Shown: in pieces, positions 11,014-23,640 of the stretch
Position numbering within the stretch: the stretch's first letter is position 1
Layout: every line of letters starts with the position of its first letter
NCBI RefSeq assembly: GCF_019578655.1
Contig: NC_063261.1
Span: 1,116,001 to 1,180,000, forward strand
Source: Ricinus communis
Lineage: Eukaryota > Streptophyta > Magnoliopsida > Malpighiales > Euphorbiaceae
DNA: 64,000 nt
Direction: 5' to 3'
Notes under the pieces: model-generated
Databases searched by the model: none
Seen by the model: the letters and a program-made list of their open reading frames with translations, nothing else
Told to the model about the DNA's origin: nothing
Translations under genes and position numbers: made by a program

Positions 11014-12600
11014 ATGACTAGAAGGTCCAATCCTAATCTAGTAGACCCTCTATCAAAAGCAGAGCGATCCCTCAGGCAGTTGAGGAAGCAGTTGAACATA
11101 GAGGAGGAAGAGATTTAGGTTGGGAAAGCCATAAATGAGAGTGAACCGGAAAACACTACAATAAAGATGGCAGACGCCAACGACAATAACAATAATAACC
11201 GGACGATGTATGATTTTGCGAGACCATCGTTAGAGGGAATGCGAACATGCATTACGAGACCAGCTGTCGTCGCTAATAATTTTGAAATAAAGTCTAATGT
11301 GATTCAGATGGTCCATCAAACGGTTCAGTTCGAAGGCTTACCAGATGAGGATCCTAACGCGCATATAGCGAGTTTCTTGGAGATTTTTGATGCCTTCAAG
11401 ATTAATAGGACATCAGATGATGCAATCCGTCTCCACTTATTTCCATTTTCCTTGAGGGATAGAGCAAAGCGGTAGCTACAGTCTCTATCTCCAAACACTA
11501 CCTCCACTTGGGATTCTTTGGCACTAAAATTCATGTTTAAGTACTTTCCTCCCTCTAAAACTGCTAAACTTAGAAATGACATATCTTCTTTTGTGCAGTT
11601 TGATGATGAGTCGATGTATGATACTTGGGAGACATATAAGGACTTACTACGATGCTGCCCACACAATGGACTACCAATCTGGTTACAGGTACAAACTTTT
11701 TATAATGGTTTGAATTTGGCTACTAAGCAGATGGTAGATGCAGCTGCAGGTGGCTCTTTGAGTAGCAAGACACCAGAGCAAGCCCAAAGCTTGATAGAGG
11801 AGACAATTACTAGTGACACACTACTAAGAGCAAGACAGGGCGTCAGGGAGTGTACACCAGTTGGATGCCACTGCAACCTTAGCGACTCAAGAGGAATTAC
11901 TATCTAAGAAGATTGATTAGCTCCAACTGCCTGTCCAAGCAGCTCAAGCAAGTTATGAGTTTTGTGGTGGTGCACATTTCAGTAGTAATTGTACATCGGG
12001 AGGTATGTTTGCTTCTTCTTCTTCATCTAACCTTGAGTAGGTAGACTATATGGGGAGTCGGCTTATGCAGTAGAACAACCCGTACAGCAACATCTATAAT
12101 CCGGGATGGAGAAACCATCCAAACTTTGGATGGAGGAACAACAACAACCAGGGGCCACCAAGGTTTCAACGACTACATCAGCAGCCATAATAATATGTTC
12201 TCCCGCCTCAGTCTCCTCAGATTCCAGAGAGAAAGCCTAATTTAGGGGAGCTGATGATGAAGTTTTTATCCACTTTAGAGACTAGATTCCAGCAGATGGA
12301 CGCAACTCTTAGAAATCAACAGGCCTTCATTCAGAACTTGGAGAATCAAATAGGCCAGATTTCTAAGATGTTGGCTGAGAGGTAGCCAAAGACTTTGCCC
12401 AGTAATACCGAGTCCAACCTGAAAGAGCACGTGAAGGCTATCACTTTGCGATCAGCTAAGCAACTATCTAGTTCTATTCCTATTCATGATAATGATGATG
12501 TTGTGCAGGTAGATTCTGATTGGAAAGATGGAGATAGCAAGGTGATGGAGCCAGAGAAGGTAGAGGGCAAGAAGAAGAGTCCTTTAAGGGAATACCAACC
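11014..12600 (+). pseudogene. A gag, broken
   Basis: The start ATG (MTRRSNPNLVDPLSKAERS) corresponds to the gag start of B. Conserved gag features follow: [74 protein letters not shown] and QTFYNGL. Stops are at 11116 (TAG) and 11473 (TAG at a Trp). A frameshift near 11845 moves the rest to another frame, where the zinc knuckle reads YEFCGGAHFSSNC; the first Cys has become Tyr. A GWRNHPNFGWRNNNNQGPP segment follows at about 12105. Confidence 0.85.
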
Positions 12601-13557
12601 CTAGATCCTATATCCTGCTAGGTTGAAGCAGGAGAAAATCGATCAACAATTCGGTAAGTTTCTTGACTTGTTTAAACAACTACGAATTAACTTACCTTTT
12701 ATTGAAGCTATTTCACAGATGCCTAGGTATGTGGAGTTCTTAAAAGAGATTCTTAGCAACAAGAGGAAGTTAGAGGACTTGGCAATCGTGACCCTAAATG
12801 AGGAGTGTTCGGCTATACTTCAGAACAAATTACCAAAGAAGACACGTGATCCAGGGAATTTTACTGTCCCTTATGTGATTGGTGATTTGACAATTAGCAA
12901 TGCTTTAGCTGACTTATTAATTTAATGTCGTACAGTTTGTTTACCAAGTTGGGGCTGGGTGAGACTAAACCCACTAAGATGAGCATACAATTAGCTTATA
13001 GGACTGTTAAGTATCCCAAGGGTATTGTAGAGGATTTACTTATTATGGTTGACAAATTTATATTTCCTGTTGACTTTGTGATCATGGACATGGTGGGTGA
13101 GAGTGATGTACCTTTGATTCTAGGTCGACCTTTCCTTGCAATGTCTAGGACTATTATAGATGTTTGTGATGGAAAGCTTGAACTTAGAATAGGGGATAAG
13201 ACTGTCACTTTTGATTTGAACAGTTCTATGAAACAGTCCTTAGATCATTGATGATACTGTGTTTTCTGTTGATATACTTGATGATGTTATTGATACACAG
13301 TTGTAGGAGATATTGCTTGATGATCCTTTACAAGTTGCCTTGTAGGTAGAGGATGAGCATGAGCTATCCAATAAGGGTGTGTTGGAGCAGCTTGCATTTT
13401 TGTTAGCTAATGAACCAGGCAAGAATACTGATAAGTTTGTTGAGATTGACAGGGTAGGTGTGCAGAAATTGAGGCAATCACTTGAGGAACCACCAGTCCT
13501 TGAGTTGAAAGAGCTTCTAAAGCATCTCAACTATGCATATCTAGATGAGGACAACAG
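12601..13557 (+). pseudogene. A protease region, active site lost; interrupted by B
   Basis: The stretch before the protease matches Athila (FKQLRINLPFIEAISQMPRY, FTVPYVIGDLTISNALADL). The DLGAS active-site segment expected after ALADL is lost by a small deletion with frameshift near 12918. The downstream part 12925-13251 is intact (SIQLAYRTVKYPKGIVEDLL, LILGRPFLAMSRTIIDV). It continues to LKHLNYAYLDEDNRL, where element B interrupts at 13563. The gttgc duplication (13558-13562 and 27738-27742) marks the break. Confidence 0.85.
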
Positions 13558-13562
13558 GTTGC

Positions 13563-14878
13563 TGATGGGCTACTGATGCAACTACACCTAAGGCAGTGAA
13601 CCTCTTGATATAGTCTAGCACTAATGGCGAGTATCCAAGTCGTATCCCCTAGGGAAATGGTGAACCTAAAGCTACTACTGTACTAATTGTTATCTAACCT
13701 CAAGCAAATGGTGAAAGGTAAACTAAACTGTAAACTAGAAATGATGAAATACAAAAGTAAAATGCCAAACAAACTGAAAAGATAATGAAGCAAACACAGG
13801 AAGAAAGCAAACCCAAAGAGGACCTATTTGCGATGGAATTACTAAAGGTGATTATCTTGATTACCCGTGTCTGAATCCTAGAATGAACTCAAATCCTCTC
13901 TCGAGCTCACCGAGTTCCTAACTCTAGAAACTAAACGCTGGAATCTCTGCCTAACATTTAATCTCAGAATAACATTAAGATTTGATTCAAGTCTATTAAG
14001 AGTTGTTAATCCTTAATCCAGCTAGCCAATTAACCGTATCTCTAAGTGTTATTAACCAGTTCTTGCTTAATCAAGTTCCAATTGTTTAACGAATTTCTCA
14101 ATACCAATTAAATAATCCAAGCAACATTCAACTCAACGTCTCAAGTAAAATGAAGCAACCTTTATTATTGAAAAGCAAGAAGGATTACAAATTGGTAATC
14201 TAATAATCAAAATAAATAAAAAAATCCATTAATAATAGGAACCCCAATGGGTTCGTCAGTTCTAGCTACTCATACACATAAAAAACATAACTAGAAGAGA
14301 AGAAAAATAGAAATGAAGTTGGAACATGTACACCCTTCTCTTAAATCAAAGTGGACAGCGCCAAAATCATATTGAATACTTCAGAATCAGTCTCCTCGAT
14401 CTCTAAAACAAGCTTGAATCTCCTCAAATCCGTTCTTCAATATATGAAAATGGTCTCCCAAGGTTAGTCAAGAAGTCTGGAAATCGGAAGGTCGTGCGCA
14501 CGTAAGAGTCTCGGAATCAGAATGCCAAACCCTTTTCTTGAAAACGGAACTCATATATATAGGAAATGTGTGCATGGGCTGTGCAAGTTACACGAGCCAT
14601 GCTTGATGCACAGGCCTCAAAAAACTCAGTACTTCTGGAGAAATGACTATGTTGCCCTCGCTTGAGCATGGGCCGTGCCATGGCCTGGAATCCACTCGGA
14701 AGTCCTGTTTAGGTCCTGAAGTCCTTTGGATTTTCTCTAAAAATGATGCTGAGAATCTAAATAACTTGAAAACACAAATTGATACCCAGTGTGGTGAATC
14801 TAGCATAAAAATGACTCTAATACATGCATAAACATGAATAAATGAAGCACAAAAACATGTATAGAATGCAACACATCA
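13563..14878 (-). repeat. B 3' LTR
   Basis: On the - strand it starts TGATGTGTTGC and ends GTAGCCCATCA. It is nearly the same as 26421-27737. The word cluster of this family (gtgcatgggctgtgcaag, gcatgggccgtgccatgg) lies at 14570-14695. A TATA-like atatatataggaaat lies at about 14551-14563 on the opposite strand; I do not assign it. Confidence 0.9.
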
Positions 14879-14915
14879 AATTACCCCACACTTAAACTTT
14901 TGCTTATCCTCAAGC
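14879..14915 (-). promoter_or_regulatory. B LTR-adjacent polypurine tract with upstream hairpin
   Basis: On the - strand the hairpin GCTTGAGGATAAGC (14915-14902; stem GCTTG/TAAGC, loop AGGA) is followed by AAGTGTGGGGTAATT directly before the LTR start TGATG. This is the expected site of plus-strand primer. A and D have the same hairpin-PPT arrangement at 34486-34522 and 51449-51486. Confidence 0.7.
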
Positions 14916-16519
14916 AATCAATAATCCAATCCATAAGCAAACATAATAATGTTCATCCAAAATCATGCAAAAAAGTCAGCTCTCAACAATACCCAAACAT
15001 CACAAAAGAATCTCAATAACAACTCAAGTCAAAAAGCTTTAGCAAATAGAACAAAATTAATAATGCTGCAAGTACAAAATGATAAACAATTTGAACCAAG
15101 AATCTCAGAATCAATGCCTCGCATGGGGTCACTCAAAACACTCAAGTGTATGAAGGTGTAGATCAATCCCTCATCGCAAGTGTACAAGATCTTGTTTACC
15201 ATAAGCTTGCTCATAAATCCGATCTCCACCACTGCGAACAAACAATAACCATGATCAAAGGGTCTTAAGCAAGGTTGTAATGAGGCTTAGGTAAGGGTAG
15301 GAAGAATATGTTGAAGCAGGCTAAAGTTGCTAGAAAGTTGTGCAAGTAAATAATGAATGCCCAAGGATCAAATGCTAAACAAATGGAAGAACAATATTCA
15401 CAAAGTTCTCAATAATGAGGAATGATGCTGAACTGAAGATCAAAAGCAAAGAATAAAGAATAGAGAATCAATTTTTTTTAAATATATGGTAACAGTTGAA
15501 AGAATGAATTAATATTGTAGTAATCAAAATAATGATACTATTTTGGATTGAAGGGAGTATCCAAAAAGTTAAGAACTTAGTGAAAATGAACAAATGAACT
15601 GATGCAATTTGATCTTGAAAAAGAAAAAGCAAATATTTAAACACCTCCCAGCAACATGGGTAAGAAGAATGGAAAATGATCAGAAAGGTAAAATGAGTGT
15701 AACAAGTGTAATAATGAAAGAAAAAGGCTTAAGGCTCAAAAAATGGTTAAATAGGGGAATACAAGGTCAGGCTTTTGGCAAAACAATGTAAATCCTAGTT
15801 GCCCAAATCATCTCATGGTAATCAAAAGTTTATGTAGTCTTGACAAGCATTACAGAGCAAGTTCTAGAAACAAACATCAAGCATACCACACATTCAATAA
15901 GAAAATAAAGAGCAATAGTATAATGGATGCTTGCAATTGGCTCAAATCTTACCATTTAAGTGTTGCTAAATTGCAAAGGATTCTCAAAAATTTTGTTTAA
16001 ATCATCAATCAAATCATAAAGCAGTAGCATTAATGAAGTTCTAAACTAAAGCAAAATAAATCAAGAAACCAAAGAGAAACACCGGTTTAACCCGATCGAG
16101 TTGATGCTATAGATACCATCAATTGCTTTCCTTTTACAAAATAATAAAAAAATAAAATAACGTCTACTCATAAACCAAATCATCAACTACTCAAATTAAA
16201 CAAAGCTTAAAATAGAGTATCGACAATAAAAGAACTACTCAAACATCAAAATATGCACTCCACTACTATAATATTCATAATGAAGCTCGATACCTGAAAA
16301 GAATGAGGTTACCCACCCCACACTTGAAGAAAACATTATCCTCAGTGTGAAACGGGGGGGGGGGTACCCCACACTTGAGTAACAGAATAAGCAAAAAATA
16401 ATGTTCAAGAAAATAAAGAACTAACATCTATCATGAAAATAAAGGAATAAAAGTCATAAACCAAAAACAGTATGAACAACTAAGTCAAATGGAATAAAGC
16501 ATAAGAAAGAGGTAACCCT
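14916..16519 (-). other. B 3' noncoding region with conserved blocks and a second hairpin-PPT module
   Basis: No gene is visible. On the - strand, a first module (hairpin CACTGAGGATAATG at 16347-16334, then CAAGTGTGGGGTGGGTAACC at 16326-16307) opens the region, with another PPT-like run at 16379-16357. Four blocks shared with A and D follow: GGGCAACTAGGATT (about 15790-15813), TTTTTGAGCCTTAAGCC (15725-15745), CCTAAGCCTCATTACAACC (about 15272-15291) and GGATTTATGAGCAAGCTTAT (about 15195-15225). Confidence 0.65.
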
Positions 16520-18299
16520 CTAGATACCACCCTGATTTTCATGTCTAAACTCCGGAGTAAAAATGGGAATGCCCTCTAACTGGGGCGATGGTGCTGGTGC
16601 AGATGTGGTTGGTGCAGATGTGGATGGGACATCTCTAGCAGGAACAGCTAGAACTGGAGCAACCTGGGCTGTGCTGACTGTAGGGAGACTAGTGCCCATG
16701 TTTCCAAGGGCTGTGCTGACTGTGCATCTCCAAATGTTTCCCAAAGGCTATCAATATCAAAAGGCGATACTAGATCCCGAGATGTATGGAAGGTCTAATC
16801 TCCTGCACGAGATGCTAATAACTAGGACAGCTGGAAGGAAATATCCTACAAAGAATGACGAAAAGTAGTAAACTCTTCTCTAGTCTCCTAGAGAAAAGCT
16901 GCCAAGTCATCCCTGTGCAGCTGTAGCTCATGTGCCTGAGTCTGAAGCTGTTGTAGCTAAGCCCGGGAAGCATCTCTGGATTCCATTCAAAATTGCTGAA
17001 ATGCCTCCCAATGTTGAGATATCTGAGTAGCCATCTGCTCCATCCTACTAGCAATGGGAGGAGGTGTTATAGAAGAAGAAGGTCCTGCAGTCATCCTGAA
17101 AAACACCGAAGGATCTAGTAACTCTGTCGGCCTAAGGGTCGGTCTAGTAGGTGGCATCAGAGGCTCCTCAGTGTCCTTTTCATCCTCCTCAGCATCATCA
17201 TCATCATCTTGCTGTGCTGCAGGCTGTCCTCCTAACTGTCCAGCTGCCATAGGACTAGTCAAATGATACTCAACTCCTGTCGATGTCTGTATTCGGGTCA
17301 CCATCCTCATATTGTACATCTGCTGGATGCTAGTGGCTGACATAGTCCTAATCTCTGCCATCCCTGTAATCATTGTTGGAGTCAAAAGGCCAAGGTTTCT
17401 TGCCAACCTGGTCATATAAGGTCAAAATAAATGTGTGCCTTCCTCGCCGCTCGCTAAATACTATCCATCAAAGTAGCTATCACAAACCCCAAATCCAGCT
17501 AAGATTGATGATGTATATGCCATAAAAGAGCTACGTCCTCTTGGTTGAGAGATCCCCAACTCTCTCCTCTGCTTGAGATAGTGTGAGCCAAGATGTTATG
17601 GAGGTATCTCAAACTACCTCGAGCACAAGAGGCCTTGGTCCTACTAGAGATAAATGGTCGCTTGACCGCTCGAATATCCTCCCAGTAATTGTCATAGTCT
17701 GTCCTAAAGTGGCGGATAGCCTCTGTATACTCATCTGATTGTGTCTCCTCAACTGTCCAAATGCCTAAAGCTACTCCAAACTCAACAACTGACATGGTAA
17801 AAGAGTAGCCAGTCAGTCGAAATGCGATGGTGCTTAGGGCGGTGTAATCTTGGAGATACAGCTGGAGCCAGAAAGTGCTGAAAAACTCCTAAGTAATCTC
17901 CCTGTATGTGGGCTTTATGATGTCAAAAAACCTGCACCATGGAAGTGTCTCTAAAAGGGAAGATACCTTATCAAACAATTCAACATTTCTCAATGCCTGC
18001 CAGTCCACACATCTCCCTATACCCAGCATATTGTTCCTGACTATTATGAATCTATTTATTTGCAAAGTGTTGGTGAAGGTTAGAAATATATGTCTGGGTG
18101 GTGCTAGTGGTCGCAGTCGAGCTCTAGGGTGATCTGCAACTCTAGGATGCACTAGGGTATATGGAGGTGCTACTCTAGGTGCTGGAGGTGCCTCTGAAGG
18201 TGGCTGCTGATCATACTGCTCAGAGGATGACACGTCTGTTCTTACCCTTTCTCTTGTAGTGCGAAAGGGGTTGTGTTAGCGTTGTTGATCGTCTGCGAT
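16520..18299 (-). pseudogene. B post-pol gene (Athila ORF-1/env-position protein), broken
   Basis: Reading on the - strand, an open frame begins right after a splice-acceptor-like site at 18305. The expected start codon is ATC at 18297-18299, mutated from ATG or not used. The protein has a Pro-rich N-terminus (QQPPSEAPPAPRVAPP), then RCVDWQALRNVELFD, KPTYREIT, SVVEFGVALGIWT, LRYLHNILAHTI and MTRLARNLGLLTP, an acidic Asp/Glu run (about 17185-17215) and a Gln-rich, probably coiled-coil tail. This matches the protein placed after pol in Athila elements; I saw no signal peptide or membrane segment. Several stops and a frameshift near 17430-17480 break it. Confidence 0.75.
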
Positions 18300-18304
18300 T
18301 TTAC

Positions 18305-20594
18305 CTAATAAAAATTAAAGTTAAGCATCGAGCATTCAAAATCATTTAATGCAATAAATGAATTAAGCAACAAACAAATTGAGTCGAAATTTTGGCAGCA
18401 TAACGGGTAAGGTTAGGTGCCAGAAAACTTGGGGTAAGGTACCTGATGTGCGTAAAATACACACATCTAAATGGGGTTTTTAAGATTGATTTTATGGACA
18501 TTTGGATGTGAATTGGTCCTAACACTCACCCTATGCGTCTGTTTGTGTGCATTAGGTTCAAAAGAAGTCAAAGAATGATAAAGGGAAGAATTGGAGCATA
18601 ATTGGACGTCAAAGCTGCCGAAACAAGCTAAGTATGCGCATGAGGAAGCTGAACATGGCTGTGTTGGTTTCAACACTGGCCGTGTTCCCAACACGGGCAC
18701 CAACACAGCCGTGTTGGGTGCATCAAACATCAAAGAAAAAGAAGTTTTTAGGGAGCACGACCATAGAGAGTAACACAGGCATAAACACCAGCCCGTATTG
18801 GGAACACGGGCATCAACACGGCCGTGTTGGCTGTCGACAGAGGGAATTCATTAAAAGAAAGAAGAGAGGAAAGAAAGAAGGAGAGCGGGGGGAGAACGTC
18901 CCAAACCCTAATTTTTCTCTCTCCAGGGGTTTTCTAAGCTAAAACCAAGGAAAGAGGAGACTTGGATCAAGGTTTCAATTGGATTCCCTTCAGAGATTGA
19001 AGATTGGACGAGGTTTGTTGATTGGTTTTCAAATCGAGCAAAAGGAACAAGAATCGATTCAATTCGAGCAAGAGGAATTGGGGCTGTTTACTCTCATCCA
19101 AGGGTGTAATCGAGTTTTCTCTACCTTTACTCATTGTTGTAATTGTATTCTTGTGGATTTTGATAATGAACATGATTAACTAGATTGATTAAATCCATTG
19201 GGATTTCTTTACTATGTTGGCTTAGTATTATATTGTTGGATTGTTTGGGTTAGTTTTGTATTCTTCTTGCTTTCAGTATTAATAAGATAATGCATTATTC
19301 ATGAGACGTTATGAATTGTGTGTTTAGATTGCTTTGTGTGATTGATAAGTCCATTTGGCAATTGGAATTTTGAATAGCAAGAACTGGTTAATAATCGCTT
19401 AGAGATAAGGATAATTAACTAGCTGGATTAAGAATTAACAAAGCTTAATAGAGGCGGATTAAAACTTAATGCTAATTTAAGAATCAATCGTTAGGAAGAG
19501 ATTCCAACTTTAGGTTATTAGGTTTAGGAATTCGGTTATCTCGAGAGAGAAACCAAATTCGATTAAGAATTCGTCCATAGATAGCATAATTAGACTCACT
19601 AATCCTTTATCATTTGTTTGATTGCCAACTAGTTTAGGTTCCCTTTGGGTTTGCTTTCTTGTCTTGGTTATTTTATTTATCAATTACTCCTGCATCTCCC
19701 TTAGAACTTAGCTTGTAGCTATTAGTTAGTTTAGAAAGTATTCATCACTCATTTTAGGTTAATATAATAAAGAGCAAAGGAGTAACTCTGGGCTTTCACT
19801 TTTCCGAGGAATACGACCTTGATACTCGCCATTAGTGCTAGACTGCATCGATAGGTATACTACCTTAGATTGTAGCTAACACAAGTAGCACACATTAGTA
19901 CCCAAGCCTTTAAAACCTGCAAGGGATAGAAAATGGGATGCCCAATGGCATTTTGTAGCACAAGATATAACAACAAAAATGCCCAATAGCATTGGCAGCA
20001 ACAATTCACAGCAAAAGAATATCAATAGGCTAGCAGCATACAACACACAGAATAATGATATCCCCTATAATTCATAAATTTCAACCCAGAAATAGACCCT
20101 ATATTCGAACATGCGGAAAATTGAAATCAAAAGTAGAATCAAGCTAAGTAAAATCTGGACTAAGAATTTCAGAATTTGAAAATGATGTAAAAAGAAAAAG
20201 CAAAAGAATGGTAATGAAATTAAAGCTAAAGATACCAAGATAAAACTAAAATAAAATGCAAAAGAAAAAAAAAAGGAATCAATGAAACAGAAGAAAAAAG
20301 CAGAATTAAAAAGAAAAAAGATGCAATTAAAAATGAAAGGGAGATGGGAAAGAGACTTACCTGGATCATGATAGCGATGAAAATAAAGAAAGAAAAATCC
20401 TAAATTCGGGACAAGTAAAGAAAAAAATAAATTAAAAACTAAGTAAACTAAGTAAAAGACCTGAAATTAAAGAGTAGAACAATTAGAACGAATTAAGCAA
20501 TGAAAAAAACTAAAAATTTCAGGAAACCTAATCTAACAAAGTAAATCATAAAGAGAATGGAAATTAAAAGTATAAAAAAGTATTAAAAACTAAC
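18305..20594 (-). other. Putative leader intron of the B post-pol gene
   Basis: On the - strand a donor TTAG|GTTAGT (20594) follows a CT-rich leader, and an acceptor TTTTTATTAG (18305) directly precedes the post-pol frame. The stretch is T-rich on the - strand and noncoding. It contains the solo LTR 18444-19897. Without that it would be about 830 bases, comparable to the 532-base stretch at 31097-31628 in element A. Splicing is inferred, not shown. Confidence 0.5.
18444..19897 (+). repeat. Solo LTR (family F) inside element B
   Basis: The unit begins TGATGTGCG and ends CACATTA, flanked by the perfect 5-bp duplication gtacc (18439-18443, 19898-19902). No internal region is present, so it is a solo LTR. 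It is homologous over most of its length to 59966-61376 in opposite orientation. A cluster of the palindrome AACACGGCCGTGTT and variants lies at 18655-18835. Solo LTRs arise by recombination between the two LTRs of one element. Confidence 0.9.
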
Positions 20595-20775
20595 CTAATT
20601 TGCCTTGGAAAACTGCGTAAAATTCAGAGAGAAAAGGAGAAAAATGGAAAGCCAAAAGAGTAAAATGAAAGAATGAACTTGTTTGTATAGGAGAGGGCAA
20701 GTGGGTGCACGGGCCGTGCAACGAGCACGGGCCGTGCAACGAGCACGGCCATGCCACAAGTCGTGCACGTGCCCT
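20595..20775 (-). promoter_or_regulatory. B palindrome cluster and CT-rich leader upstream of post-pol gene
   Basis: At 20705-20757 the word GCACGGGCCGTGC and variants occur three times in 50 bases. On the - strand this is followed by tcctatacaaac (about 20680-20691), a CT-rich leader and a donor-like TTAG|GTTAGT at 20594. Element A has the same order at 30790-31102. It may be an internal promoter for the post-pol gene; this is an inference. Confidence 0.4.
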
Positions 20776-22249
20776 TGCTTGTGTATCGAGCCTATTTCCG
20801 GCTCCGAAACTCTTTGAAAATCTACAAAAAATGAAACACGTGATCCAAGGCATCCTAAATATGCAAAATCAACCTAAAATCTCCAACGAGTTTGCATGAT
20901 ACAATTTGAGCCTATGTCCATTGACCTTGAAATCACCCTTCTCAGGATGATGAAGCTTGATCATGCCATATGGGAAAACTTGCTTGACCACGATGACCCC
21001 GAACATCGACTCCTGAGCTTCCCTGTAAACAAACAAAGACGTGAGTTATATAGCAATACTCTATCTCCAATCTGAAACTCCTTGGAACCTTTGAGCCTCT
21101 GATCATGCCACTTCTTCATCCTAGCCTTGTAAATTGAAGAGCTTTCATACGCCTGCTGACGCCATTCCTCTAATTCACTCAGTTGCCAATGTCTCTCCTT
21201 ACCTGGAGAATCAACATGAAAATTTCATGTTTTAAGGGCCCAAAGAGCCCCTATGTTATAATTCATCAGGTAAATGACAAGACTTCCCATACACAAGCCT
21301 ATAGGGCGTAAAACCTATGAAAGTCCTATATGCAGTACTAAATGCCTATAATGCATCATCCAGTTTCAAAGCCCAATCCTTCCTACTCACACTAATAGTT
21401 CTTTTAAAATGCATTTTAAACGCCTATTAGTAACCTCAACTTGCCCACTGGTCTATGAGTGATAGGGAGTAGAGAACCGCTGTGTCACACCATAGCGTCT
21501 GAGTGCCTTCTCCAATTGAGCGTTTCAGAAATGTGTTCCCCTATCACTAATTAGCGCTCTAAGTGTGCCAAACCTAGCAAATAATTTCTTAAGAAACCTA
21601 CAAACAAATCTGGCATCATCAGTAGGTAAAGCCTGTGCCTCAGGCCACTTGGAGAAATACTCAACAGCCACAAGAATATACTTATCACCATAGGAAGAAG
21701 GGAAGGGTCCCATGAAGTTAATACCCCAAACATCAAATATCTCAACAGCCTGCATACTAGTTTGGGGCATTTCATCAAGGGCATAGATGTTACCTGAGCG
21801 TTGACAAGCGTCGCAAACTTGAACAAATGTCCTAGCTTCCTGGAAGATAGTTGGCCAATAAAAACCTGCATCTAACACCTTCCTAGCAGTATGGTTTGCT
21901 GCTTGATGGCCTCCTGCAGATCCTTCATGATAGTGCCTCAAAATCTGGAGACTCTCTTTGCCATAAACACATCGGCAAATGACCTGGTCTGCACACACTC
22001 GATATAGGAAAGGATCTTCCCAAATGTAGTATTTCAAATCAGCAAAGAATTTCTTCCTTTGCTGATAAGTCATACCCTTTGGTAAGACCCTAGCCACAAG
22101 GTAGTTAGCATAATCAGAAAACCAAGGAGAATCAGAATATACCTTCAATGAATACAAGTGCTCCTCTAGAAATCGATCATCTATCATGCTCTCATCAAGT
22201 GCTTCCAAGCTCGGATTCTCCAATCTGGATAAGTGATCCGCTACCAAAT
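20776..22249 (-). pseudogene. B integrase, lightly broken
   Basis: The open stretch 22247-21525 carries the N-terminal zinc-binding region ([34 protein letters not shown]) and the core with catalytic Asp residues in [20 protein letters not shown] and [13 protein letters not shown] follows THF, and a TAG lies in the HPQT-like segment just before GQVEVTN, which holds the catalytic Glu. The C-terminal domain continues in shifted frames to [18 protein letters not shown] near 20885. It would insert the element's cDNA into chromosomes. Confidence 0.88.
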
Positions 22250-23640
22250 TCTCTGCGTCCTTCTTATCTCTGATCTCAATGTCAAACTCCTACAACAATA
22301 AAATCCATCTAATCAATCTCGGCTTAGCATCATGCTTATTAAAGAAATACCTCAAAGCTAAATGGTCAATGAAGACGATGGTATGATCTGAATTTATCGA
22401 AGGCATAAACAACAGCCAACAACTTCTTCTCTATAGTAGTGTAATGCTCCTAGGCTCCTGTCAAAGTCTTGCTAGCATAATAAATGGGTTGGAACTTCCT
22501 ATCAAATCTCTCTCCAAGTACAACTCCAACTGTATAATCACTAGCATCGCATATAAGCTCAAAAGGCAGCCCCCAATCAAGCGAAGCCATGATAGGGGCT
22601 GTGGTTAATAGTTTTTTCAATAACTCAAAAGTAGATAAACATGCATCATAAAAAACAAAAGGTGAATCCTTAACTAGCAATTGAGTAAGAAGCCTAGCAA
22701 TCTCAGAGAAATTTCTAATAAACCCTCTATAGAAACCAACATGGCCTAAGAAACTCCTAACAGCCCTAACAGAACTAAGGGGTGGCAGCTTAGATATGGT
22801 CTCTACCTTAGCTCTATCAACCTCCATCCCTGCATGTGAAATCTTATGCCCTAGCACAATTTCCTCTCTCACCATAAAATGACACTTCTCCGAATTAAGC
22901 ACCAAGTTAGCCTCAATACACCTAGCTAACATGCATTCTAAATTGGCCAAACAATGAGACAAGGAATTACCAAAAATAGAGAAGTCATCCATAAATACCT
23001 CCATCGACTCCTCAATCATATCATTAAAAATGACCATCATAAACCGGTGAAACATAGTCGGCGCATTGCATAGACCAAAAGGCATCCGTCTATAAGCAAA
23101 AGTCCCATAGGGGCAGATGAAAGTCGTCTTTTCTTGGTCTTCAGGTGCAATTGGAATATGGAAATAACCTGAAAAGCCATCAAGAAAATAGTAAAACATA
23201 TGTCCTGCCAATCACTCTAACATCTTATTAATGAAAGGAAGAGGGAAGTGATCCTTCTAAGTTGCATCATTAAGCCTCCTGTAATCAATGCAAACTCGGA
23301 AGCTTGTTACCATCTTTATGGGTATCAGCTTATCCTTCTCATTGCGAACTACTATCATGCCTCCTTTCTTCAGCACAACCTGCACAGGGCTCACCCAAAA
23401 ACTTTCAGAAATAGGATAAATCAAACTTGCATCAAGGAGCTTAATACCTCCTTTTTTACTACTTCCTTCATGTTCGGGGTTAAGCCGCCTATGTGGCTGA
23501 ACTACTACTCTATAGCTATCCTCCATCAAAATCTTATGAGAACAAAAACTAGGGTTGATCTCGAGAATGTTAGTAATCTTGAAGGCAAAGGCCTTCTTAT
23601 ACCTCTTGAGAGAGTCTAAAGTCATCTATCACTTCTCAAG
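22250..23640 (-). pseudogene. B reverse transcriptase and RNase H, nearly intact
   Basis: The RT begins with SFWVSPVQVVLKKGG and FRVCIDYRRLNDAT, and a 253-codon frame (23211-22450) runs through FLDGFSGYFHIPIAPEDQEK, GTFAYRRMPFGLCNAP and the active site VFMDDFSIFG, so both Asp residues are kept. RNase H starts with LICDASDYTVGVVLG and continues past a TAG (a Gln codon, 22450) to KKLLAVVYAFDKFRSY and TIVFIDHLALRYFFNK. A stop also follows LNDAT (23250). These are Athila-type sequences. Confidence 0.92.

Noticed and set aside
23248..23619. 123-codon frame on the + strand
   Set aside because: It is the reverse of the B reverse transcriptase region, which matches Athila RT on the - strand; the + strand translation has no known motif.
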